Shown piece by piece: positions 34,120 to 46,100 of a stretch of DNA of 64,000 nucleotides. This DNA comes from Panax quinquefolius (taxonomy: Eukaryota > Streptophyta > Magnoliopsida > Apiales > Araliaceae), in assembly GCA_020205615.1 (NCBI GenBank), contig CM035168.1, positions 123,589,573 through 123,653,572 on the forward strand. Reading direction: 5' to 3'. Position 1 is the stretch's first letter. Each line of letters begins with the position of its first letter. The notes beneath the pieces were generated by a model. It was not told the origin of the DNA. It worked only from the letters and a program-made list of their open reading frames with translations, and searched no databases. The position numbers were made by a program, and so were the translations under genes.

Positions 34120-35025
34120 TGTTAGTTCCTAGTAGGCACAATAGATCTAGAAGTGGGGGTTGAATAGATCCTTTTGTATTTCAAAATACTTTTCAGGTTT
34201 ATTTTGTATTGCTAATAATTTAGCATATGACAAATATAAGAATCTTTTCAAGCACAGCGGAATAAGTAAAAGATCCCCTTCATTGATATAATCATAGTCA
34301 TACATACATTGTTCGTAGAGTTAGTTCATTGGTAAGCAGTTAAAACATACATAGCAGTTATAGCAGTTATTGTACATAAAGTAAATGACATAAAGTAAAA
34401 GACACAAGGGGTTTTAAGTGGTTCGGAGACTCAAGCTCCTAATCCACTCTTCTGCTTTTAACTAGAAGAATTTCCACTAAGGAAGGGCAGCACCCTAAAT
34501 CACTAAGATTCCTTCAAGACCAGCAGTCTTGGAACTTCAGTTCACTAAGAACTCTTCAAGACCAAAGACCTTTGAACTCCTCTAGTTCCCTAGGAACTCT
34601 TCAAGCCCAGCAGGCTTGGAACTTCATTTAGTCCCTCCGGACAAGGACCCCTCAGGCCCTGGCTTCTTGTGGTTGAGTTGTTGGAGTTAGTGCTGAGCTG
34701 CTAAGATGTCATTAAGCTCTTAACATCTATTGTACTTAGTAGCTTGATGTGGTCCTCTTTGCATTCTGCTTCGAGTCTGGACCATACCTTCTTTGATGCA
34801 GCTGATCTTTACTATTTTCAGCTCATCTTCATCTGATGTCAGCTGTAAACCATCACCATCTAGATTTGCTAAGTCTTTGTGCTTTTAGTAGTCTTCGTCT
34901 GGCACTTAGCAATCCCTGAACCCTTCTTGAATACTTTTCAGATATGGTTCTGCACTTGTTCAGTTTCAGCTTTCGGTTCATGGTGATTCGTAGAGTGGCT
35001 TTCCTGATCTTCTTTGTACTCAGCC
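34120..35025 (-). repeat. CO-1 3' LTR, outer part
   Basis: TGTTAGTTCC to the copied target cagcc at 35021-35025. It contains gtgggggttgaatag near the end of the LTR and a gtggttcgga word, both typical of long copia LTRs. Three hairpin repeats lie at 34500-34645. No gene. The LTR continues at 38505. Confidence 0.75.
34500..34645 (-). repeat. Three ~45-bp repeats with inverted arms in CO-1 LTR
   Basis: Units of the type cactaag-actcttcaagacc-agcagtcttgg-aacttc. In two of three the arms caagacc/agtcttgg and caagccc/aggcttgg are inverted copies around agc, so each could fold. The middle unit has caagacc-aaagacctttg instead. Confidence 0.75.
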
Positions 35026-38000
35026 TGTAACGACCCCAAAATAGGTCCATTCCATCCAACCCATTCTGAGTCGCCAAATATATAGTACGGAAAATAACTA
35101 CAACTTTATTACAACAATTGTCATGCAAAATACAACAACACATATGCTTTGTGAGTTTGGATACAAATATATACCAATCAGATGTACGTCACAATGACAC
35201 CTTACATAAAGGTATAGTCAAAAAGCTGTTTTAGAAATTAGAATCATTGGGAAGTGCTCAAGAAAACTTCGCATACATGGGAGGCCATGCTTTTAGGTTA
35301 TGGTAGATATCATATGGCCACAGAATTATCCTTGGTTGACCTAATAGACCCCAAAGAAAAACGAGAAGATTACTATCATATTCTTCCCAATGGTGAGTCT
35401 TCTCTTGACATATCATTATCTCCACTATCTCTAATTGGGTATTATACTCCAAACAAACACCAAGATTATATAGGTAGTGCTTGTAAATATACTCAGCAAG
35501 TGGATGAGCACAACCATGTCTTATGATGACACGAGGTTGTATGTCATTAGACATCTTGTATGATAGTGGCAAAACACCCTTCCAAGTTAAATTCACCTCA
35601 CCCTCAACATCTATAGACTACCATTCTATTCTCTCGCTATCCCCCGCTCGACCCAGCTACACTTTTATTACCCGAAAGGAATTTGAAGAAGGAAGGGTGA
35701 GACCACAAATAACCCAAATAAAGAATATCATGACTAAAGATAACTAAATTATCAATAGCCTTCGTTAGTAATAAATCAGAGATTTAGAACATATGGTAGA
35801 TGATAAAACTTTTCAACCATAGTTGCAGCAGCGCAAGCAATCCATTAGAAGAGTAAAATAGATCATAAAGTCTATTATCTTCTCCATGTTAAAAGTCCAC
35901 CAACAATGTTTTATCCCTGTAACATCAATCAACAGTTCATGTCCGTAATCATGTGAATAACTCATAATTGTAATTCTAAATTCCTCTTCTCATCCAGGAC
36001 GAAGATAATTTTATCACCTGTCTTTACCTGAAACATCAAATATCATGGTTATACCAAATCACAGTTCCTGTTCATAATCATACTAATAAATTCATCTTTG
36101 CACCACAGGCAAAGATATTCATCAACGATTCATCTTTACACTACAAAGCTAAAGATATTCAACAACAGTCATCTTTGCATTACTGAGCCAAAGATATTCA
36201 TCAATAATTCATCTTTGCACCTACTACAAAGCTAAAGATATTCAACAACAAGTCATCTTTTGCATTCTGAGCAAAAAGATATTCATCAATAATTCATCTT
36301 TGCACTACAAAAGCTAAGATATTCATCAACAAGTCATCTTTGCACTACGAGCCAAAGATATTCATATATCAAAGAAATACATAATCATTTCAGAAGTTAT
36401 ATAACAATAATTATAACCATGTTGATCAATTCACCTTTGCACTTAAGCTTAAAATATTCAATTGTAAATTCAATGGTCATGATCATACGGTACCAACAAT
36501 TCAACTTTTGCACCATCGCCAAAGAGAACATATAGTCGCGATCATACCAATAATCTACTCATCTTTACACTAAAGTCAAAGAGAAATATCATCATTAAGG
36601 TTATAAGAATGTTATATAAAAACAATATAATCAAAACATGGTTTTAATTTCAAGAGTAAAATTCATAAATCAACGATAATTTGTCGGAGAAGAAACCAAT
36701 TTGTCGTGAATAGTACCGTATTAGATACATAAAATCAGAGTATCGTGCATAAGTAACCTCGACACGAAAAAGATAAAGTTTCATAATAAAATTCATATCC
36801 ATATTTATAACACCTTAATCCAAATGTTATAAATCACTTAGAAATCTCATAATCTAATATTATTAATATTATAATAATATTTTAATCATTTCTTAAACTT
36901 ATAAATAATTTAATCCAATTATTTACACTTTAATAATTAATGCATTTAATCATCTAAAATGCCAAACTCATAAGATTCCATCATCATTAACCAAAACCCT
37001 CATTAAAAAATCTAGATATACCTCATATATGATTCTCAAGCCAATAAATCATATTTTCCAATTTTCTTACTTCACATAACATATTTAATTCATTTACTCA
37101 TAATTAGAACCTTTTCATGAAAAATACCAAATAAGTTCTAAAAATATTTATTTTCCGGGATTTAGAATAATATAGTCCCATATTGAATATATATTTTTCT
37201 CGAATTTTTAACATTCATTTACTATTTTTCACATGGCCAAAACCAATAGAATATTTAAACATTTATCATAAATTGTACTTTTGTCCAAAAATTTGAAATT
37301 TTACGGTATAATTGATATTATATAGATGTACTCCCAATAACAATTTCATCAATTTTGGAGTTAATCACAAGGAGTTATAAATAGTTACTTTTAAAATAGT
37401 CTTTTCTCATAAAATCCATAACTCCTAATCTATACATCCAAAAATTGCCATTTTTGGACACACTCTACAAAACTCATCAAAATATCATTTCAAATTTTTC
37501 CAGAATTTTTGAAGGTTCAAAAAAATTTCGAAACTAAAACATGTGTTAATCATTTAATGCCACAAAAATACTCTTCCTCCTCATATACTAACATATCGCA
37601 CATTCATTATAAAAATATCACCGTTAATATATTATTAAAATAATATATTTAAATGAATTATTTTATCAGAAAAAGATAAAATATTAATTTTCAACAATTG
37701 TCACATTAAAATTTCCTCCATCTATATCCACATAAAATCAATATTTTTCTCATCATATAAATTAATAATTAATTATTCACAAATAATATTACAGAATCAC
37801 AAGATCTTTGCAACCTGTGTAGTCCTCAGAAAGAGGGGCTTTCAATAAAGATTTCTCCTATCTTGGCGTATGATTAGGTGACCAAACCTCTCTTAGGCGT
37901 AACTTTCAGACATTGCCAATAATGTTATCCAATAATATTATTCGAGATAATATGAATTATTGCTCGATAATGGAAAATCTTGTGTAATGACAATTTATTG

Positions 38001-38499
38001 AAACACGGTAATATAAAATATCAATGCAAAGAATTATTGAATCAATAAAATAAAATATCGAATAAGAATTATCGTAATAATTATTGAGTAGTGCCTTCTT
38101 ACGTAAGAATCAATAATTGGTGCAATACCACGTATCTTCGCTCAACAACGCAGACATTAGTGTGTTTTAACCACCGGGTATTCCAACAAGATAATCAGTA
38201 ACAACTACTGTTGTTATTTTTAAACAACTTATATTTGTCGTTTTCTTCATCCAATCGCTTTCCAGTTATGGGGCCCATAAAAGATGCTTGGCCGTCGCAT
38301 TTAATATTCCACAGCGATGCGAATATTCCACGACCAAACGAATATTCAAACAATAATGAATATTTTATAACCACTTGCTTATTTTGAAAAAATTATATAT
38401 ATCACCCTTAACTTTAACTTTAATCAATTTAACCATTTACTGAATAGTAATTATAAGAAAAATTGAATACTTTTATTTCATAAAATTTAGGGCCTTACA
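35026..38499 (-). mobile_element. SOLO-2: solo LTR, family C, inside the CO-1 LTR
   Basis: A single LTR of 3474 bp from TGTAACGACCCC to AGGGCCTTACA, with a perfect target duplication cagcc (35021-35025 and 38500-38504). It holds hairpin repeats (36089-36365), the GCGCGCC-type block (37810-37975), a TTACGTAAG site (38098) and no internal retrotransposon sequence. It shares its end with TK-D and TK-H. Frames at 35254-35526, 35258-35596 and 35523-35747 match no pol or gag domain and are taken as LTR text. Confidence 0.9.
36089..36365 (-). repeat. Hairpin repeats atctttgcactac..gccaaagat in SOLO-2, seven copies
   Basis: The longest series of this unit in the window, period roughly 37-42 bp, each with the inverted arms atctttg and caaagat (or taaagat). 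Confidence 0.88.
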
Positions 38500-38699
38500 C
38501 AGCCACTTTTCTGAATGTTATCTTCTTGGCCTTCTCGGCTCTTAGCTTGGCTGCCATCTTTAGTGGCATTCTCATCTTTGTTGAGTGAAGCTTTGATCTG
38601 TTTGTGTTCCTCTTTAAAACTGCTTCACTTCCACTTTGGTAGTCTCACTGTCACTGAGACTGGTTCTATTGATCTTTGGTGAACTCGTACAGTCAACAA

Positions 38700-40220
38700 T
38701 AGCATTCACCAACTCAACGATTCTACAACTTCACAATTATCAGCACTCTTGATCTTTGAAGCTCTGTTGATTTACACTGCTTCTCAATCTTCCCGTTGGA
38801 AAGTAGCCGTTGAAAGCTATGCTTCACAGATCTCGAGTTATTTGGTGCAGACTGCAGATGTGACATGACACCTTTTTCTGACTTTCTGACATTGCAGTCT
38901 ACTGTTTCACTAACCCTGTCAAATGACACTTTGATATCTTGGGCAGGTCGATGACTTTATTTCTCCCTTCTGATTCCTCGATCAGAGGTTGTCCTTGCAT
39001 CGATGCTCTCAATAAGTTCTAGTTCGAATATTATCCTTCAGATTGAACCGTTGCCAATGCTTCAGTCTTCAGTTATTCGAACTCTACGATTCTGATGCAT
39101 ATCTTCATGGACTTGATCGTAGTGTCTTGTTGATTGTTGCTTCTTGACTTGTAGAATCAAAACTACGATCTTGAAGAGTGTTCATTCGATCTTCAATGTG
39201 GAACACTTCTTCCTTCTCTCTTGTGCGAGGCTTCATTTCTTGTTTGCTTTGTTGTTCTTAGAATCGATGGTCGACTCCTTGCTCTGGCCCCTTCTGAATA
39301 ACAGGACACTTCAGATTTGTGGTGTGTCCATCTCGCTTTCTCCTTGTGATCTCCCATTCACTTATCATCAATGGACTGACCCAATGCTTAATCACTTTAG
39401 CCTTGTTATTCAGAGGCTGACCAGTATCTTTGTGTATAACCAATCAGTTTCTTCTTTGTTATGACAAACACTACGATCTTGGTCATCTTCAAGATCGTTG
39501 TCTTTTGTCTGCTTGATAGCTACTGCACTTGCTAACTTTCCTTAGTCAGTTACTGAAGTCTTCTTATGATCATCTTGTGGAAGACTTTATCTTGAATGGC
39601 TTCACAACTCAATCTTGATGCTGATTTGGTTGGTGCTTAGATCTTCTGTTAGCTTGTATGCCATTCGTTGAGTGCCCTCTAATTTCCTTGGTGAGATGTA
39701 TCTTTTCATTACCAATTCAAGGCTTCATCCCTTTGGATATTCTGGGAGTGCTCATTCATTGAGAATCGTATTTGCTCTACGATTCTTCCTTGGCATTGTG
39801 AGCACATCTGTTGAGGTCTTAGTTCTGCACTCTACGATTCAGCTTTGGCTGTGCAGACACTATGACTCCGAGATCAGATCTTGACACTCTACGATATCTA
39901 TCGTTGTGCTTGTTGTCTTCATCTGATCTTTTTCGACTATGATCTCTGCCTTTGGTATGATTAGTAGACTCTACGACTCTGAGTGTAGTCTACGATTCTT
40001 GGCTTGTCTTTGGCAGATACCCGGTCGGCTCATAGGCAGGCTGTCTCTACGATTCTGATCATGACTTCCTCAGTAGACTACGACCCTGAGGAAGTTCTCC
40101 TCGATACACTATGATCCTTCCTCGTCTCTCCTGGAAGTCTACGAACTCCGAGATCTACTATCTTGCAGACTACGATTCTGCCTTGATAGCTCTCAAGTTC
40201 TCCTTGACTCTCTGGCGGCA
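38700..40220 (-). repeat. Dispersed ctacgattctg words in CO-1 LTR
   Basis: Examples are near 38719, 39078, 39163, 39470, 39777, 39830, 39888, 39972, 39993, 40047, 40077, 40138 and 40177. Spacing is irregular (about 20 to 300 bp). The same word also appears in the CO-1 internal part (43973, 44010). Confidence 0.8.
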
Positions 40221-40306
40221 TCACGATTTACAGTGCGGTGCTTTCGACGATCAGACATGCCTATCTATTATATCATAAGATCAACTTAACAAGTTTGATC
40301 TTTCTA

Positions 40307-40314
40307 TATTTATA
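40307..40314 (-). promoter_or_regulatory. Possible TATA box of CO-1 3' LTR
   Basis: Minus-strand CTATAAATATAG. It lies only some 265 bp into the LTR, which would make a short U3. Confidence 0.35.
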
Positions 40315-40482
40315 GTCCTTTTACATCATTTCTTTTAAGGACTTTTTACAAAAAATTTTTTTGCTTATGTAGGATCAACTAACATATTTGATCAATTCAT
40401 TCTAAGTCCTTGTACATATGTTTCTATAATCTATCGAGAGGACTTTACAGTTTTTCTTAATGCAAGCATACTTGCATATTCA

Positions 40483-40521
<39 letters not shown>
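40483..40521. repeat. (AT)n microsatellite
   Basis: About 19 AT units in the CO-1 LTR near its inner end. Confidence 0.95.
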
Positions 40522-40523
<2 letters not shown>

Positions 40524-40574
40524 TAATCAAATCATATGTAAATAGGAATATCATTCATATACTTATTCCTGACA

Positions 40575-40590
40575 ATCTCCCCCTATTTGA
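40575..40590 (-). other. Polypurine tract of CO-1
   Basis: Minus strand TCAAATAGGGGGAGAT immediately before TGTCAGG of the LTR, the copia SIRE-type arrangement. The element's long frame ends about 283 bp upstream once SOLO-3 is removed. Confidence 0.8.
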
Positions 40591-40707
40591 TTATGACAAA
40601 AACAATGAGTACATATGCATGTTATGAATGAATCATATATACAGTGAGCAGCTGTACTTCTAAAACAGATAATCATGAATGTCATTTGTAATGATTTGGA
40701 ATTTAAT

Positions 40708-42971
40708 TATGACGCCCCTAAAATAGGTCCATTCCATCCAACTCATTCTGAGTCGCCAAATACATGGTACAGAAATAACTACAACTTTATTATTACAACA
40801 TATAAAGCTGTGAGTTTAAATATAGATATTGCCATCTAGACAATATCCACACGCAAATAAATCCCCATCATAATTATTGATACATTATTTTACAAAATGG
40901 TGAGGACTACTAAACACTCTCTCTAGAACCTTCATTCCATACCCGACTAGTACTCATTACATTCTCGCCTCACGAGAAGAAAAATGGAACAAAAAGGAAA
41001 AGGGTAAGCTCAACTAGCCCAAAAAAATATTATGACTAAGATAATATACAACAAATTATCGTTAGTCTTCAACAGAAAAAATCGATAGAATACTGATAGA
41101 CAACCAGTTTTAAATCAACAACTGCGGTGAAACAACAATTCATTAGAAGAGTTAAGTAGAGAATGCAAACTACTATCTTCTATATATGAATTTAAAAGTT
41201 CATCGTTGATATTTTATCCTGTAACATCAATCAATATATATCGGAATCAAATATTCATCTTTGCACTACAAAGCCAAAGATATTCATCGATTGGTCATGT
41301 TCGTACTAAACACTGTTCATCTTTGCACTACTGGGCCAAAGATATTAATCGAAGAGTCATGTTCATCTCAACACTGCTCATCTTTGCACTACGGGCCAAA
41401 GATATTCATCAAGAAATCATTCATCTTTGCACACTACGGGCCAAAGATATTCAAGAATATCATTATTTAAGACCGAGGATGATGAAAAATATTTCAAAGA
41501 AAACGAATCCGGTGAAACAAAAGAACAAATATTAAGGATTCGGTATTTTAAACAACCCAAGTTCAAAAATACTTCATAAGTAATCGAGTGGAGTAAAATT
41601 CAAGAATGATCAAAACATGGATACAATCAAAGCTAGTATCCATAATAGATATTTTGGACGAAAAATGAAAATTTAATTTTTCTGTGAATAGTGTCGTATT
41701 CGTGAATAGTGTCGTATACGTGAATAGTAACTCCAACACCAAAAGATAGAAATTTCACAAAAAACATCATCATGCTTCGTGAATAGTACTCGTGAATTAC
41801 TCATGAATAGTAACTCGTGAATAGTAACTCATGAATAGTAACTCGTGAATAATAACTCATGAATAGTAACCCCGACATGAAAAAGTTCCAAATTTGATAA
41901 AAATTTCCAACCAATATTTCGGCATAATGATATTGAAGAAATAATATCATTTTCGAATAAAATAACCAAATTTCAGTCAAGAAATGGGCCCACAGACATG
42001 TTTAACATGTTTTAAATAACTTTTACAACAAAAATACTCCTCATCCTCATATACTCATACATCCCACATTCATTGTAAAAATATCATTATTATATTATAA
42101 TAATATAATAAAATATTATTTTATCAGAAAAGATAAAATATCAATTTTTAACAATTGTCACTTTAAAAATTTTCTCCATCTATATCCACATAAAATTAAT
42201 ATTTCCTCATCATATAAATCAATAATTAATTATTCACAAATAATATTACAGAATCACAAGATCGGGCAACTGTGGTAGTTCTGTGAGAAGAGGGCTTTCC
42301 AATAAGAATTTCTCCTTCTTGGCGCGCAATTAGGTGACCAAACCTCTCCTTGATGTAACTTTCTAGACATTGCCAATAATATTTTTTAATAATATTATTC
42401 AGGATAATATGAATTATTGCTTCGATAATGGAAAATCTTGTGTGTAGTGATAATTATTGAAATAATAAAGTAATATAAAATATCAACGCAGCAATTATTG
42501 AATCAATAAAATCTTGAAGCAAAGAATTCTCATCGTAACAGGTTATTGAGTAGTGCTTTCTTACGTAAGAATCAATAATTGGTGCAATACGTGGTGCCAA
42601 CGCTTGTCTTGCAACAACGTATGCAGACATCTTGTGTTTTAACCACCGGGTATTCAACAATGATAATCTTGAATAACAACTACTGTAGTTATTTATAAAC
42701 AACTTATACTTGTCGTTTTCTTCATCCAATCGCTTTTCGTTATGGGCCCACACAATTTTGTCGTCGCATTTAATATTCCCCAACAGTAAGAATATTCCAC
42801 GACCAAACGAATATTCTCCGACAACAATGAGTATTTTATAACCACTTGCTTATTCGAAATATTTGCGTATTTTACCCATAACTATCCACATTAATCAAAT
42901 CAACCCTTACTATTTCAAAATAATAAATAGAGGAAAATAAATTTCATTTATTAATAATTTGGGGTCTTACA
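40708..42971 (-). mobile_element. SOLO-3: solo LTR, family B/C, in the CO-1 leader to the 3' LTR
   Basis: A single LTR of 2264 bp, TATGACGCCCC (first base pair mutated from TG) to GGGGTCTTACA, with perfect target duplication ttaat (40703-40707 and 42972-42976). It has hairpin repeats at 41254-41455, a gtgaatagtaactc series at 41690-41875, the GCGCGCC block at 42270-42430 and a TTACGTAAG site at 42560. It is shorter than the TK-F LTR because a stretch around the TATA box seems to be missing near 41940. Frames at 41206-41535, 41261-41470 and 42454-42783 are LTR-derived. Confidence 0.9.
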
Positions 42972-43122
42972 TTAATACACTGACATTTTACATCCTGGAT
43001 CCAGAACACACCTAACTAGTTTAGAGATGTACCTCTTTGGCTCCACGTATGCTTCCAGGATGTCTGTTGATGTGCTATTCATCTATTTGAGCTTCTTGCA
43101 TTTGCTCATCCTGGGACATTGA

Positions 43123-46100
43123 CTATATTTCTTTTATCTGCTCCCCCTCAGATGTATGCTTTTCTTCTTCTTCTTCTGATTCCCCCTCAACTTTTGCAAA
43201 CACAGGCTCATTACCCTTTTGCTCCCCCTCAGACAATGAGCCAACTTCTTTTTCTGCTATCTTCTTCTTTGCCTCTTTCTTGTTTTGTTTCCTTCTGCTC
43301 ACCTTGCCCTTTCTTGAATGCCTCTTATTCTGCCTCTTTCTATGCCTCTTTTTCTTCCCCTTTTTGTCATTAATCACTTGAGAGAGCTGCTCCATATTGG
43401 ACATAAGCTGCTCCATCAGATAAGAGGAGTTACCAACCTCATTCGTGAGTTCTTGCTGACTCGACTCAATTTGTACAGAGAAGGTTTGATTCATATTTTC
43501 AATCTTGTCAGAGAGGACTTGGAGTTTCTCTTTATTTGTATTTTGCGCTTGTAGAGCCTCAGCCTTCAGATCATGTATGGCTTTTAGATAGATGTTATCT
43601 CACTCTTTGATTTTGAGAGATATATCAGCCATAGTTGCTTGGAGTCTTTCTTGAACTAAATTACCTCCAGCTGCTGTCAACATCTTTGATTCTTCAGTGA
43701 TTTGAGATACCTTCTTGATCAACTCTTCAGAGTTCTTCAATAGTTCCAGCTCCAAAGGGGTTCATTCATTTGGTTGGGCAGTTTCTTGTTGATCACTGGC
43801 TTGGACTCTATGATTTTCTTCCTTGGATAGATTTTGGAAAGTGTCGACAATCTGAGAAATCGTTGAGTACCAATCAATATTGGAAGATGAATGGATGTTA
43901 GATATCTGAGCTTGGACAGATGGAAGCTTCTCAATTTGGATTTGAATATCATCAATTGTAGAGTAATCAGACTCTACGATTATCCCTTCGATCATGATCC
44001 TCCTTTATTCTGAATCGACTCTACGATCATAAGGAATATAAAGGTTGTCAGCATATCTGTAAACTTTGTAGTGGGGCTTGTCTTTGATCATCATTGTTGT
44101 ATCACTTTTCACCTTAGAGAAGTTCTGAGCCACCAGTTCTAGTCTTGGAGTTTCTGGAAACGATTCTGGTGGTTCATTCAAAGCTTCCTCTTCTATTCTT
44201 CTTATACTCTTGGCTGAGGAGATGTCAAAAGGATCTTCTAATTCTTCTGACTGCTGATGTGTAGAATCAGAATCTTTCTCTATTTCTTCTCTTTTTAAGT
44301 CTAAATCTTGTTGACTCCTTTCCTCAGGTTCATCAGTGAATTCTTTTTGCTGAATTTCATTTCCAGAACCTTCTTCAACTAGATCTTCCATGGATTCATC
44401 TTCTTCATTACTTGATTCATCTTCAGCACTTTCTTCCTGTGACTTAGATTCATCGTCACTTAACTCAATGATAGTGTTAGAATGACCACTTCTCCTTTTG
44501 AAGGAAAATTGAGCTATTAATCTGTGGCTCCTTCTTCTTTTTGGAGGTTCAGCTATAGGAGAGTCGGACACTTCTTCTTCTTTAGACGCTTCTTCTTCTC
44601 CAGACTCTGATGCCTTTGAGTCATTAGGTGTGCTTTCTTGATTTCCATCATTGACAGGGGCATGTCCTTCTTTTTCAGAATCTTCTTTATTTGTCCTATC
44701 ATTTGGGCTTGTTGGAGAATTTGCATTTGGACATGCACTTGGGTCATCTTGCAGCTTTTTCTCATCATCAGAATGAATGCTCTGAGAGTTGCTCACAGGA
44801 CTTGCATATCCATTTTCTTCATCATCAACTTTGGTCCTTTCTGCCTTAGATTCAACTTCTTCTTCATTGTTGAACTTATTCCTTGGGGGTTCAATCTTTG
44901 AACTTTCAGTTCCCTTCTCCTCTTCAGACTCTTCATGGTTTTCTTTGTTGGAAGAACTTTCTTGGAAAACTGGGACTGGTTTGTTTACCACTTTAGCTTT
45001 CTTTCTTGAAGGTTCCTGAAGTAATCTGTTGTTTCTTTTCCTTTTTGGGTTTTCAGCAGTTGAAGCTGGTTCTCCTTCTTCTTCTGGTTTCTTCTTATCA
45101 GTGGAGACATAGCTTGATGAACCCTTAGCATTCTTCATATTATTGGGCTTCTTGCTTGATGGTGTGGCAGCAACTGGTGTAGAGTCACCTGACTCAGAGT
45201 TTTCTTCCTCATTTGCCTTTCTCTTCTTTTCGGAGATCTTTCTGCTGCTTTCTGTTGTAGTTAACCTCCTGTTTTTCTTTGGATTCTTCTTCTAGTTTAC
45301 GAACAGCTGAGGAGACATAACTTTGTGAACATTGAGAATTTTGCCCTCATCATTCTTAATTTTATTCTTCAACTTTTTCTTAAGGATGATACTTAAGAAT
45401 CTCCCATGAAAAACCTTTGTGAGTGGTTTTTCAGTTAACCTTTTCTTTTCTTCCTTATTCAGCCATTTAGACAACTGGTCAAGCAGGACAACTCCATAGT
45501 TGATATGTTCCTTCAGGACTATAGCAGACATGATCTTTAGCTGTTGATCAATCACAGTATCATGTGCAGTGTCTTTGTATAAGATACATTTACCCACTAT
45601 TGCAGCCAGGAACTCGTATTCTTCAGGGAACTCCTTTTTCTTCATGTCCTTCAGACTAGGGTTTCTTTTGTACTGCATAATCTTCTTAGCTTTTTCAGTG
45701 TCGATCTCTTCCAGGCTTTTCAGATCTTGGTCAAGAAGGTCTAAGCATTGATTAATGTCAGAAGAGCTTAGCTTCAGAATCTGACCCTTAACCTTGGTAG
45801 AGAGAATCCCAGAATTTATAGTTGCGTTTAAGTGAAACTCTTTGACCAGGTCACCATATATTCGTGTGCTTACCTCAAGACATTCTGAGAACCCTGCCTT
45901 CTTCACAAGTTCGAGAATATTCCTGAACTTTTTCTCAGATTTTTTGAACAATTTGGTTCCTAGCTGAATGCCAGTGATTACTCGCCAGTTTGCCATTCGA
46001 AGGATTCGAGGAGTGTGGATATTGATTCGAGGGGACTTATGAGGTATAGCTGATTGTGACTTGAACTTTGGAAGTTTCTGTGGTATGGCTTCAAAAGGAC

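Larger units (their letters stand above)
38505..40574 (-). repeat. CO-1 3' LTR, inner part
   Basis: LTR sequence from the SOLO-2 boundary to ATTCCTGACA at 40574, beside the purine tract. It carries more than a dozen degenerate copies of ctctacgattctg (38700-40220), a TATA-like box at 40307-40314 (minus) and an AT run at 40483-40521. Frames at 38723-38929, 39144-39464, 39258-39443 and 39672-39884 lack domain similarity and lie on both strands, so I do not call them genes. Confidence 0.7.

Noticed and set aside
35254..35747. Two overlapping plus-strand frames of 90 and 74 codons that look more complex than LTR text
   Set aside because: They lie wholly inside SOLO-2, overlap a minus-strand frame of similar length, and part of the region matches TK-D at 30650-30780.
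39144..39464. Frame of 106 codons on the plus strand in the CO-1 LTR
   Set aside because: Antisense to the element, no recognisable domain, and built around ctacgat words.
44638..45019. Plus-strand frames opposite the CO-1 long frame
   Set aside because: Shadows of the acidic Ser/Glu codons on the minus strand, which gives a better and longer frame.
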